DNA of 64,000 nt from Bacteroidaceae bacterium. Its GTDB lineage: Bacteria; Bacteroidota; Bacteroidia; Bacteroidales; Bacteroidaceae. Positions 8,763 through 19,831 of the stretch are shown piece by piece. Within the stretch, counting starts at the first letter, position 1; the number at the start of each line of letters is the position of its first letter. The notes under the pieces were generated by a model. That model did no database searches. It worked only from the letters and a program-made list of their open reading frames with translations, and was not told the DNA's origin. The stretch spans positions 26,350 to 90,349 of the forward strand of contig JAILPK010000012.1 in the NCBI GenBank assembly GCA_024699495.1. Reading direction: 5' to 3'. The translations under genes and the position numbers were made by a program.

Positions 8763-9497
8763 TTATGCCAATTCTTCTTTATTGTACAGCAGCACGCGGT
8801 TCAGTCCGTATGCTACCAGATTATGTTCTGTATATATTGGGACATCGATGTCCGGATGGAGGGAGTCGCAATCACCACCGGTCAACACTATAGTCAGACG
8901 GCCGGTCCGTTTCCTCAGCCAGCCCGCATAGCCCTCTATCTCGTGCTGCAGACCTCTCACGGCCCCTGATCGCAGCGCCGTCTCGGTGTCATAGCCCGTG
9001 TCGGGCAGTTCCCCTTCGGTCTCTATCTGAGGCAGACGCCGTGTATGCTCATGCATTGCCGTCAGCCGCATCCTTATCCCGGGCGCGATGTTGCCGCCCA
9101 TATATTGACCCTTCTCATCCACAAAATCGAAGGTCACACACGAGCCGGCATCCACAATCATCACGTAGCTGCCCTCAAACAGCCAAGCGGCCCCCACAGC
9201 GGCAGCCAGACGGTCAGTGCCGAGTGTCTGCGGCGTGCGGTAACAGTTGGTGATGGGCACCGGAGTCGCCGCAGTGAATGACATCAGCGGGAACGGCAGG
9301 CAGGAAAGGGCTGCCGCCACATCATCAGCCACATCGGTCACACTGCTCACCACGCCCGCCTCTATAGGCAGACGTGATGCCAGTGCTTTTATGGACTCTA
9401 CGGGGTTTCCTTCTACGGCTTCTGATTCCACCAGAGTCTCCCGGTCGAACACAGCCAGTTTGGTGCGGGTGTTACCAATGTCGATAATGATGTTCAT
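8763..9497 (-). CDS. coaX: Type III pantothenate kinase
   Basis: 244 aa. It has the ASKHA-fold phosphate loop at the N-terminus (IIIDIGNTRTKLAVFD), the middle motif TLGTDRLAAAVGA with the catalytic Asp, and DAGSCVTFDFVDEKGQYMGG followed by APGIRMR. These are the hallmark motifs of CoaX, which phosphorylates pantothenate as the first step of coenzyme A synthesis and is not feedback-inhibited by CoA. The length matches the family. It is the first gene of the minus-strand envelope operon, with a promoter box at 9506-9513. Confidence 0.95.
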   Translation of the reverse strand: MNIIIDIGNTRTKLAVFDRETLVESEAVEGNPVESIKALASRLPIEAGVVSSVTDVADDVAAALSCLPFPLMSFTAATPVPITNCYRTPQTLGTDRLAAAVGAAWLFEGSYVMIVDAGSCVTFDFVDEKGQYMGGNIAPGIRMRLTAMHEHTRRLPQIETEGELPDTGYDTETALRSGAVRGLQHEIEGYAGWLRKRTGRLTIVLTGGDCDSLHPDIDVPIYTEHNLVAYGLNRVLLYNKEELA

Positions 9498-9505
9498 TTC
9501 GGGTG

Positions 9506-9513
9506 CAAAAGTA
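9506..9513 (-). promoter_or_regulatory. Promoter -7 box (TACTTTTG) for the coaX operon
   Basis: Minus-strand TACTTTTG, 8 bp before the coaX ATG, so the leader would be almost absent. It lies back to back with the box for the Lnb-type gene at 9619-9626. Confidence 0.7.
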
Positions 9514-9618
9514 CAAATATTTCTTGGAAATACATGTTAATAAAGACGTTTTAACCATTTTAGCACGCTTTTTCGGAAAAAACTTATCTGTTTGCGCACG
9601 CCTCTGTTGCCTTTTTTG

Positions 9619-9626
9619 TACCTTTG
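9619..9626 (+). promoter_or_regulatory. Promoter -7 box (TACCTTTG) for the Lnb-type operon
   Basis: TACCTTTG lies 19 bp before the chosen ATG at 9646. A TTTG at 9591-9594 is a possible -33 element, although the 24-bp spacing is longer than usual. The box argues against any start upstream of 9646. Confidence 0.7.
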
Positions 9627-9645
9627 CGCCCGATTTTACAGCATT

Positions 9646-10842
9646 ATGAAGAAATGTCTGACTTTGCTTGTGGGGCTGATGACGGTTGTGACAACGCTCA
9701 CTGCCGCTCCTGCCGCGGTGGACTCATCCCTCGTGGTCTCACTCCTCACATGCTCGCCTGGGCCGCAGGTCTATGAACTATACGGCCACACCGGACTGCG
9801 CGTCAGAAGCGCCAAGTCAGGCTCGGACCTGGTGTTCAACTACGGCGTTTTCGATTTCGAGGCGCCCCACTTCGCATGGCGCTTTGTGTTGGGACGAACG
9901 GACTATCTCGTAGCACCCATCCCCTACTCCTGGTTCCTTGATGAGTACAGGCAGCGCGGCTCTTCCATTACGGAGCAGGTGCTCAACCTCAAACCGCTCG
10001 AAGCTCAGAACCTCTTCAACGCCCTGCGCGAGAACTGCCGGCCCGAGAACCGCGTCTATCGCTATAATTTCCTGACAAACAACTGCACCACCAAGGTGCG
10101 CGACATAATTGAGAACAACGTCGCCGGCGCCGTCATCTACCCCATCCGCGCAGATATCGGCTCCTTCCGGACTGTCCTGCACGAGTTCACCCTAGGGCAC
10201 GAGTGGGCACGCGAAGGCAATGATCTGCTGCTCGGAGCCGCGATGGATACAGCTATCACGCAGCGCGACTCCCAGTTCTCTCCCATCTATCTTATGAGAG
10301 ACGCCGACAAGGCTATGATTGCCTTCCGCGGCTCTTACCGTCCGCTCGTCTCCTCCACCAGCATTCTGCTGCAGGAAGACGCCGAGGCTGCTGCGGCCTA
10401 CGCTGCAGACAAGCCTTCGTTCCCGATCTCGCCTCTCGCCCTGAGCATCATCCTCGCCATCGCCGCAGTGGTCATGGCCATTTGGGAACAGATGAGAGGT
10501 CGCATATTTTGGCCCGCCGACATCATTCTGATGCTCTTCCAGGGCCTTGCAGGTATCGTGATTACAATTCTGGTTTGCTGGTCTGCCCACCCTGGAGTGG
10601 CCTCCAACTGGCAGTTCATCGTGCTAAATCCCTTCCCGCTGATAGCCCTGCCGTTCGTGGTGAAAGCAGATATTCGTCACACCTCGTGCGCTTACCACTA
10701 TGCTGCGGCGGCCGTGCTGCTGCTCTTCTTGGCTATCGCACCGCTCATGAACCAGCATTTCAGTCTCCTTATCTACCCCATCGCATTCGTGATGCTTACG
10801 CGAGCCGTAAGCCATCTGAACTTATACCGCAAACACAAATGA
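9646..10842 (+). CDS. Lnb N-terminal-domain (DUF4105) membrane protein
   Basis: 398 aa from the ATG at 9646, which gives a signal peptide (MKKCLTLLVGLMTVVTTLTA) and sits just after a promoter box. Residues about 25-170 form the Lnb_N/DUF4105 domain, with the conserved His motif YELYGHTGLRV and the later NFLTNNCTTKVRDI containing a Cys. These two elements recall the permuted NlpC/P60-like papain fold. The C-terminal 130 residues hold about four membrane helices. The domain faces the periplasm in the family, but its substrate is unknown here. The stop overlaps the next ATG (ATGA), indicating coupling to the phosphatase-fold gene and then secA. Confidence 0.85.
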   Translation: MKKCLTLLVGLMTVVTTLTAAPAAVDSSLVVSLLTCSPGPQVYELYGHTGLRVRSAKSGSDLVFNYGVFDFEAPHFAWRFVLGRTDYLVAPIPYSWFLDEYRQRGSSITEQVLNLKPLEAQNLFNALRENCRPENRVYRYNFLTNNCTTKVRDIIENNVAGAVIYPIRADIGSFRTVLHEFTLGHEWAREGNDLLLGAAMDTAITQRDSQFSPIYLMRDADKAMIAFRGSYRPLVSSTSILLQEDAEAAAAYAADKPSFPISPLALSIILAIAAVVMAIWEQMRGRIFWPADIILMLFQGLAGIVITILVCWSAHPGVASNWQFIVLNPFPLIALPFVVKADIRHTSCAYHYAAAAVLLLFLAIAPLMNQHFSLLIYPIAFVMLTRAVSHLNLYRKHK

Positions 10843-12428
10843 ACAAGCCGCGATTCCTTACCTCATTCCTCTGCCTTATGGCTCTGATGAGCGTCGATGC
10901 ACAGACACCGGCGGTTCCGCGTCTTGTCGTGAATATTCTCGTTGATCAGCTTCGCACTGACTATCTGGAGGCCTTCGCCCCCCTCTACGGCGAGGACGGA
11001 CTGAAGCGCCTGCTGGCTGAAGCACGCTACTACACCGATGCCTCTACGGCTTTCCGCAAACCGGACCGCGCCTCGGCTGCGGCCTCGCTTGCTACCGGCA
11101 CAGTGCCCTACGACAACGGCATAACGGGTCTGACATGGCTCAGCCGCAAGACTCTCCAGCCCGTGTTCTGCGTTGACGATGCCCGTTTCAGCGGCATCAA
11201 GACTCAGGAGCGCACATCGCCGGCCAATATGCTAACCTCGTCACTCTCCGACGAACTCGAACTCGCCACAGGCGGCAAATCGCTGGTTTACAGCATCTGC
11301 CCCGAGAGGGACATGGCTGTCCTGCTGGCAGGACATAACGCTGACGGCGCCTTCTGGCTGAATGACCTGACTGGCGCATGGAGCGGAACATCCTATTACG
11401 GTGACTGCCCCGGATGGGTGAGCGTATATGAGCGCGCCAACACACTCTCATCGAGGATAAGGAAGATGCAGTGGACACCCCTCTATCAGGGGGCTGTCTC
11501 CAGTTTTCACTATTTCCACAGCGCCAGCGAGGAGCAGACTAAGATATTCAAGCATAAGTTCGAAGGGGAACGGCGCTATCGCGAGCTGAAGACCTCACCG
11601 CTCGTCAACGAGGAGGTGAACCACCTCGTAGAGCAGTGCCTCGCCAGCACCGCCATAGGGCGTGACTACGTGCCCGACATGCTGAACATAGGCTATTATG
11701 CGGGTAATTATAACCACGCAGGAGCCTCTGAGAGGCCGGCCGAGATGCAGGATGCCTACGCCCGGTTGGACCGCTCTCTGGCAAAGCTCATAGCCTCCGT
11801 AGAGAAGTATGTGGGAGCGGGCAACACGCTCTTCGTACTCTCCTCCACTGGGTACTCTGACAGCGAGACGGCCGCCATTGACTATGCAGCCCACAGGATT
11901 CCAGCAGGCACCTTCGACATGAACAAGGCGGCAATGCTGCTCAACATGTACCTCGGGGCCGTGTTCGGACAAGAACAATACGTAGAGGCCACACGCGACG
12001 CACAGATATTCCTCAACCACCGCATCATAGAGCAAAAAAACCTGCGCTTCGCCGACGTGCTCGCCCGCTGCGAAGAGTTTCTCGTTCAGATGAGCGGCGT
12101 GCGCGAGGTATATACCACACTGCGCCTCAAGACAGGCAACTGGGAGAAGGGGCTCGACCGCGTGCGCAACAGTTGGAATGCCACAACATGCGGCGACATC
12201 ATCGTGGATGTTCATCCCGGATGGAAAATCGCCACTCAGCAATCTACAGAGATAACCAACGGGGGAGAGCCTTACTGCTCCTACCCTCTCTTCTTCTTCG
12301 CTCCGGGCATCGGCGCCAGCAGGCTCACCGCTCCCGTCAGCACCACAGTAATCGCACCAACTGTGGCACGCTGCCTTCGCATACGGGCTCCCAACGGCTC
12401 TGCCGACGCACCCATTATCCTTCAGTGA
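10839..12428 (+). CDS. Alkaline-phosphatase-superfamily protein with degraded active site
   Basis: 529 aa from the ATG at 10839, which overlaps the previous stop and gives a signal peptide ending SVDAQ. Overall it follows the type I phosphodiesterase/nucleotide pyrophosphatase fold: VNILVDQLRTDYL (metal-ligand Asp36), SLATGTVPYDNGITG, EMQDAYARLDRSLAKLI and a late FFFAPGI. The expected nucleophile segment (TAPGHSTIYTG type) reads RASAAASLATG here. The usual ADHG metal motif is replaced by SSTGYSDSE, and the DxxGH motif by GNYNH. It may therefore be a periplasmic pseudoenzyme. It sits directly upstream of secA; the link to secretion is inferred from position only. Confidence 0.8.
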   Translation: MNKPRFLTSFLCLMALMSVDAQTPAVPRLVVNILVDQLRTDYLEAFAPLYGEDGLKRLLAEARYYTDASTAFRKPDRASAAASLATGTVPYDNGITGLTWLSRKTLQPVFCVDDARFSGIKTQERTSPANMLTSSLSDELELATGGKSLVYSICPERDMAVLLAGHNADGAFWLNDLTGAWSGTSYYGDCPGWVSVYERANTLSSRIRKMQWTPLYQGAVSSFHYFHSASEEQTKIFKHKFEGERRYRELKTSPLVNEEVNHLVEQCLASTAIGRDYVPDMLNIGYYAGNYNHAGASERPAEMQDAYARLDRSLAKLIASVEKYVGAGNTLFVLSSTGYSDSETAAIDYAAHRIPAGTFDMNKAAMLLNMYLGAVFGQEQYVEATRDAQIFLNHRIIEQKNLRFADVLARCEEFLVQMSGVREVYTTLRLKTGNWEKGLDRVRNSWNATTCGDIIVDVHPGWKIATQQSTEITNGGEPYCSYPLFFFAPGIGASRLTAPVSTTVIAPTVARCLRIRAPNGSADAPIILQ

Positions 12429-12522
12429 CTCATCCGCATACGAGGACATAAAAAGATGGATTACGGGCTACCGAGACCCGATAAACACTTATTCTTAAAC
12501 ACTAAAACAACAAAACCCATAC

Positions 12523-15963
<3,441 letters not shown>

Positions 15964-15968
15964 AGACT

Positions 15969-16799
15969 ATGGGAAAAGCTAAATGGATAGGTGCATTCTT
16001 CGGACTTCTCTCCGGAGGTCCGCTCGCAGCACTCGCCGGATTCATCTTCGGAAGTCTGTTCGACAGCCTCGATACAAGCAGCGTTGACCCCCTATATGGG
16101 GAATATAACGGCGACGAATACGGCACCATGGGGAGCTCCTTCGGAGAAAGCACACGTCAACCCTACGCCACTGACAGAGGCACACGCAACGGGTTCCTCT
16201 TCGCGATGCTCACACTCGCAGCTTATATCATTAAGGCCGACGGACGCATAATGCATTCCGAAATGGAAATCATGCGCCAGTTCCTACAGCAGAACTTCGG
16301 CTCCAACGCCGTCTCCGATGGTGAAGACATACTGCGAAGACTCTTCGACAAGCAGCGAGATACGGAACAGAGACAGCCTGGGGCCTACCGCCGCACCATA
16401 GCTGACTGCTGCGCACAACTGCGCATGGTCCTGCCCGAAAGCCAACGGCTGCAGCTCCTCGCCTTCCTGGTATCCGTAGCCAAGGCCGACGGCTCACTGC
16501 ACCAGTCCGAGACTTCCGTCCTGCGCGACATCACCGGTATGCTCGGACTCTCCGAAGCCGACCTCAACTCCATGATGGGACTCGGAGGCTCCTCACTCGA
16601 AGACGCATACAAAGTATTGGAAGTAAACCCCGACGCCACCGACGACGAGGTGAAACGCGCATACAAGGAACAGGTGAAACGCAACCATCCCGACCGCGTC
16701 GCCCAACTGGGCGAAGACGTGCGCCGCGCAGCCGAAGAGAAGATGAAACAAATCAACGCAGCACGCGACATCATCTACCAGGCCAGAGGGATAAGCTGA
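15969..16799 (+). CDS. DjlA-like TerB/DnaJ-domain membrane co-chaperone
   Basis: 276 aa from the ATG at 15969, six bases after secA. The N-terminus has one glycine-rich membrane segment (GAFFGLLSGGPLAALAGFIF). Residues about 70-185 form a TerB domain (LAAYIIKADGRIMHSEMEI, VSVAKADGSLHQSET). The C-terminal 65 residues form a J domain (DAYKVLEVNPDATDDEVKRA) with its HPD tripeptide in RNHPDRV. The order membrane segment, TerB, J domain is that of DjlA, which recruits DnaK to the membrane. Placement behind secA suggests a role with exported or membrane proteins, an inference. Confidence 0.9.
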   Translation: MGKAKWIGAFFGLLSGGPLAALAGFIFGSLFDSLDTSSVDPLYGEYNGDEYGTMGSSFGESTRQPYATDRGTRNGFLFAMLTLAAYIIKADGRIMHSEMEIMRQFLQQNFGSNAVSDGEDILRRLFDKQRDTEQRQPGAYRRTIADCCAQLRMVLPESQRLQLLAFLVSVAKADGSLHQSETSVLRDITGMLGLSEADLNSMMGLGGSSLEDAYKVLEVNPDATDDEVKRAYKEQVKRNHPDRVAQLGEDVRRAAEEKMKQINAARDIIYQARGIS

Positions 16800-17461
16800 C
16801 GGCTTCTAGTCTAAAAAACCTCACCACAAAAACCACTCTCACCCCCTCCTTCCCAAAGGGGGAGAAAGGGGGTAGATAGGGCAAGTGGCTTGAATATCTC
16901 TGAAGGCTAAATCCTAATATCTGAGGCTTCAGCCGGAGGCATTTTTATAAGGGTTAAGGTTAGCGTTAATCGCTCGGTCTTCGGACCTTTTAGACTTTAG
17001 CTTATAAAGTAGCTAAGGCTCCTCTGAGTCTCATACCTCCTACTTAGGCAAGGCCACCGGGAAGGTGGCCTTGCCATTTGTATAGAAGCCTTGGCCTTTT
17101 ACTCAGAGGTCTGGCCATTTGTTCAGAGCTGCAGAATTTCCGAAAAAGCGCTAACGCTTATTGTTTCTGAAGGCTACCATCAGCTGCTGCTCGTAAGATC
17201 ATCGCTCTTAATCCGACCCCAGATCCTCAGCCGCCACAGTAAGCTATAAGTTGTAAGCGCGGCCGTGGACGCGGGTGTCAACTTGGTCGCCCGCGGCCTC
17301 TAACCCACCGGACTTCCCCCTTCGGTGAGCGGTGAGGGAGTTTCGGGCGAGCTTCCCTCTCCCCTCCCTTCTCACGCAACCAAATACATCGAGGTGCATT
17401 ACCAAATACACCTCGATGTATTTGTGAATACACCTTGATGTATTCGTTTGTATCCCTGCAT
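16800..17461. other. Gene-free, repeat-rich region
   Basis: Contains a C-tract/G-tract palindrome at 16841-16872, a 12-bp perfect hairpin at 17047-17075 and, at its right edge, a four-unit 22-bp array (17379-17466). Between 17071 and 17125 a loose GGCC-TTT motif recurs every 20-21 bp. No coding frame was recognised. Confidence 0.7.
17047..17075. repeat. Perfect 12-bp inverted repeat (hairpin)
   Basis: GGCAAGGCCACC (17047-17058) is followed after five bases by its exact complement at 17064-17075. There is no T-tract, so it is not a classical terminator. It lies about 250 bp past the DnaJ-like gene. Confidence 0.85.
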
Positions 17462-17466
17462 CTATT
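17379..17466. repeat. Tandem array, four 22-bp units (array D)
   Basis: Units start at 17379, 17401, 17423 and 17445, each ending in a T-T pair after GCA or GTA-like bases; the second contains AAATACACCTCGATGTATT. Units one and two also form a 12-bp perfect inverted repeat (17385-17396 with 17409-17420). The sequence is unrelated to the other 22-bp arrays. Confidence 0.85.
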
Positions 17467-17881
17467 TTCTGGCCTCTAATCGTCGGATCACTTCCGCTAC
17501 TTTATTGCGGCGAAAATGCCAGTCGGAAAATGTCAGAACTGCTTCGGTTGTGAGCAGATGGGTGTCTATTCGCTGCTGGATTATTGAGAATATTCCGTCC
17601 ACATTGTTTGTTGTCAGGCCTATACCTTCCTCTTTCACCATCGTGATAAAAAGATGCGGAACGCACTCAATCTGTATTTTCATGCGTTCCCGCTCACGTT
17701 CCACCCTGTCTGCGCTCTTCTGTCCACACATTCGTCTCTGCCGCTGCTTCTCTACAGATATCTCCTGCGCCACAGAGCCACCTCTGCCATAACTGCTTTT
17801 CTTACCTACTGATTCAATGCCTTTTAACTTCTCTGATAAGTACCTGTTTTCAAGCGGATGCCAAACTGCCCCAAATAACAA
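17462..17881 (-). CDS. Hypothetical protein, doubtful
   Basis: A 139-codon open frame with an ATG start that I do not recognise. The predicted protein is basic, with a Lys/Arg-rich central helix (KQRQRRMCGQK, DRVERERERMKIQ) and a more ordinary C-terminal half (VPHLFITMVKEEGIGLTT, FSDWHFRRNKVAEVIRRLE). There is no promoter box, ribosome site or operon partner. Its end runs into the 22-bp array D. It could be a small accessory-gene remnant or chance; the opposite-strand frame over the same DNA looks worse. Confidence 0.3.
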   Translation of the reverse strand: MLFGAVWHPLENRYLSEKLKGIESVGKKSSYGRGGSVAQEISVEKQRQRRMCGQKSADRVERERERMKIQIECVPHLFITMVKEEGIGLTTNNVDGIFSIIQQRIDTHLLTTEAVLTFSDWHFRRNKVAEVIRRLEARK

Positions 17882-18044
17882 AAAGCCAAACGATCCTCAG
17901 GCGCCCCTTCAGCCGGGACATTGACAGACATCAACATGCATGGCAATGTCCCTGTCACTTTAAGATCCTCCACCAGAAGATGATCAAATTCATGTTCTAA
18001 ATGAAATAATCCGTATTAAATGAAAAATTTTCAGGAAAAAGTTG

Positions 18045-18052
18045 TAACTTTG
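18045..18052 (+). promoter_or_regulatory. Promoter -7 box (TAACTTTG) without a clear gene
   Basis: It matches TAnnTTTG. The nearest ATG (18057) opens only 13 codons. The EcsC gene starts 254 bp downstream, so this may drive a long-leader transcript or the remains of a lost gene. Confidence 0.5.
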
Positions 18053-18120
18053 GGCCATGTTTTGCTTAAAAGGGCACATATATACAATAATAATATAACT
18101 ACCTGCACAATTAACACTAA

Positions 18121-18246
18121 ACCATCATCATTATACCTTTATTCAGAATCATAGTAAAAAGTAGAGTCCACACCAACGGCGGACAAATTGTCGCCGATGC
18201 CTTCATGCGCATCTACGGCGTGGACATCAAAAAGGCAGGAGCATAG
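18121..18246 (+). pseudogene. Orphan coding fragment, probable gene 3' remnant
   Basis: After a stop at 18118-18120 an open frame without ATG runs to the TAG at 18244-18246. Its last 27 codons include NGGQIVADAFMRIYGVDIKK, which looks like genuine protein sequence with the GC-rich third positions of neighbouring core genes. The preceding codons are AT-rich and of low complexity. I do not recognise the family. The likeliest reading is the 3' end of a gene whose front was replaced by the AT-rich insert. Confidence 0.4.
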
Positions 18247-18305
18247 AACGGAGTATATTTAAAAATTGAACGAATAGGATAAATAATAGAATTGGGAATG
18301 TTGTT

Positions 18306-18950
18306 ATGGAGTTAAATCAGTCTATTGTTTCTAAAGCATTATCTACTGCTTACGATAAAGCAATTAATGGGTTTGAAGTACAAGGGATTAAAGTCCTTGA
18401 TTCTGCATACGATTTAGCCAAAGATTACATAAATGATAGTAAGACATTGGAGGCGAATGTTACATCATTAATCAATTGGCAATGCGGTAAATCTGCCATA
18501 AGTGGATTCGTTACAAACCTAGGAGGACTACCCGCTATGGCTGTAGGTTTGCCTGCTAATCTCACAAGTGTTCTTTATATCCAACTTCGGATGGTAGCTG
18601 CGATTGCTTTGATGGCTGGATTCAATCCGAAGAGTGACCAAGTTCAAACTTTAGCATATGCATGTCTTACAGGAAGTTCTATTGGTAATATTATCAAGAA
18701 TGCAGGTATTAAAATTGGTGAGAAAGTTGCAGTCAATTATATTAAGAAATCTTTAACTCGAGAAGTTATAAATAAAATAAATTCTGCCGTGTCTTTTAGG
18801 CTTCTTACAAAATTTGGTGAAAAAGGAATCATTAATGCTGGTAAATTCGTCCCATTTGTAGGAGGGGGTATAGGTGGTGCCTTTGATGCCGCCTCTACAA
18901 AGGCTATTGGCAATGTCGCTAAAAACCTTTTTGTCAACAATAAAGTCTAA
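18306..18950 (+). CDS. EcsC family protein
   Basis: 214 aa. It has the EcsC-family core: a glycine/proline segment (GGLPAMAVGLPANLTSVLYI) followed by QLRMVAAIALMAGF, then a second hydrophobic Gly-rich stretch near the C-terminus (FVPFVGGGIGGAFDAAST). The family is named after an ABC-exporter accessory protein of Bacillus but its biochemical role is unknown; it is probably membrane-associated. The gene is much richer in A and T than its neighbours (codons such as TTA, ATT and AAA dominate) and has no operon partner, which suggests recent horizontal gain. Confidence 0.85.
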   Translation: MELNQSIVSKALSTAYDKAINGFEVQGIKVLDSAYDLAKDYINDSKTLEANVTSLINWQCGKSAISGFVTNLGGLPAMAVGLPANLTSVLYIQLRMVAAIALMAGFNPKSDQVQTLAYACLTGSSIGNIIKNAGIKIGEKVAVNYIKKSLTREVINKINSAVSFRLLTKFGEKGIINAGKFVPFVGGGIGGAFDAASTKAIGNVAKNLFVNNKV

Positions 18951-19001
18951 ATATTATAGATTTTTATTCATGCAAACGCTAATCCTTGAATCCTCTACAA
19001 C

Positions 19002-19041
19002 GGCCCCTCTCACCACTCTCCATGGTGAGGGCCGGGGTGAG
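19002..19041. repeat. GC-rich imperfect palindrome
   Basis: GGCCCCTCTCACCA is followed by TGGTGAGGGCC and GGGGTGAGG. It resembles the CCTCTCC/GGAGAGGGCCGGGGTGAGG-type dispersed palindromes common between bacterial genes. It lies in the 163-bp gap between the EcsC and B3/B4 genes. Confidence 0.6.
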
Positions 19042-19113
19042 GTTCTAAAATATATACCAAGCCTGGCCGAAGTAAGTTGTATTTTGTTGGTTGAATCATA
19101 AATAAATGAATGG

Positions 19114-19782
19114 ATGGATTTGAAAATTATAGTTGGAGAAGATATAAGGGAGCGATGCAGCGAGTTCGTGGGATGCGCCGTAGCAGCAGACATCAGGAAT
19201 ACTGAGACAAACGCTGAATTGTGGCAAGAGATAGAGGCTTTTATCGTTGACTACCGTAAGAAATACACTATCGATTCCATAAAGGAGATGCCTTCGATAG
19301 AGGCTACAAGGACGGCTTACCGCCGTTGCGGAAAGGACCCCTCACGTTATCGTCCGAGCGGGGAGGCTCTAGTGCGACGCACCCTGCAGGGGAAGGAGCT
19401 CTATCGAGTGAGCACCGTGGTGGATCTGATCAACCTTGCTTCCATAGCATTCGGGTATAGCATAGGGGGCTTCGATGCCGACCGTATTCAGGGCGATACA
19501 CTCACGCTCGGCATCGGGCGGGAGGGAGAACCGTATGAGGGGATTGGGCGCGGTATGCTTAACATCGCGGGGTTGCCCGTTTACCGCGACGCGGCGGGGG
19601 GCATAGGGACTCCCACGAGCGACCACGAGCGCACCAAGCTGTCTCTCAACAGCCGCCACCTCCTGGCTATAGTAAACGGGTATGACGGTAACTGGACTAA
19701 CACACTCGCCTGCGCCAACTTTATAAAGGACCTGCTCATCAAATACGCTGGGAGCAAAGAGACGGAAGTGAGTAGGTTTTGA
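19114..19782 (+). CDS. B3/B4 tRNA-binding-domain protein
   Basis: 222 aa. It matches the stand-alone B3/B4 domain first seen in the phenylalanyl-tRNA synthetase beta subunit: ATRTAYRRCGKDPSRYRPS, ALVRRTLQGKELYRVSTVVD, NLASIAFGYSIGGFDADRI and GTPTSDHERTKLSLNSRH. In PheT this domain helps edit Tyr-tRNA(Phe); free-standing forms are thought to edit or bind aminoacyl-tRNA, which is not shown here. No operon partner: it converges with the helicase gene 49 bp downstream. The start at 19114 is the only ATG in frame near the conserved N-terminus. Confidence 0.88.
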   Translation: MDLKIIVGEDIRERCSEFVGCAVAADIRNTETNAELWQEIEAFIVDYRKKYTIDSIKEMPSIEATRTAYRRCGKDPSRYRPSGEALVRRTLQGKELYRVSTVVDLINLASIAFGYSIGGFDADRIQGDTLTLGIGREGEPYEGIGRGMLNIAGLPVYRDAAGGIGTPTSDHERTKLSLNSRHLLAIVNGYDGNWTNTLACANFIKDLLIKYAGSKETEVSRF

Positions 19783-19831
19783 AGTTGAAGCCAATGCAAC
19801 GATGCAATTATAAAACGATAAACTATAAACT

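Larger units (their letters stand above)
17882..18305. other. Region with promoter-like box and orphan coding fragment
   Basis: A TAACTTTG box at 18045-18052 is followed by a 13-codon open frame at 18057, then by an in-frame coding-like fragment ending at 18246. The remaining DNA is AT-rich and featureless. This is the upstream flank of the AT-rich EcsC gene. Confidence 0.6.
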
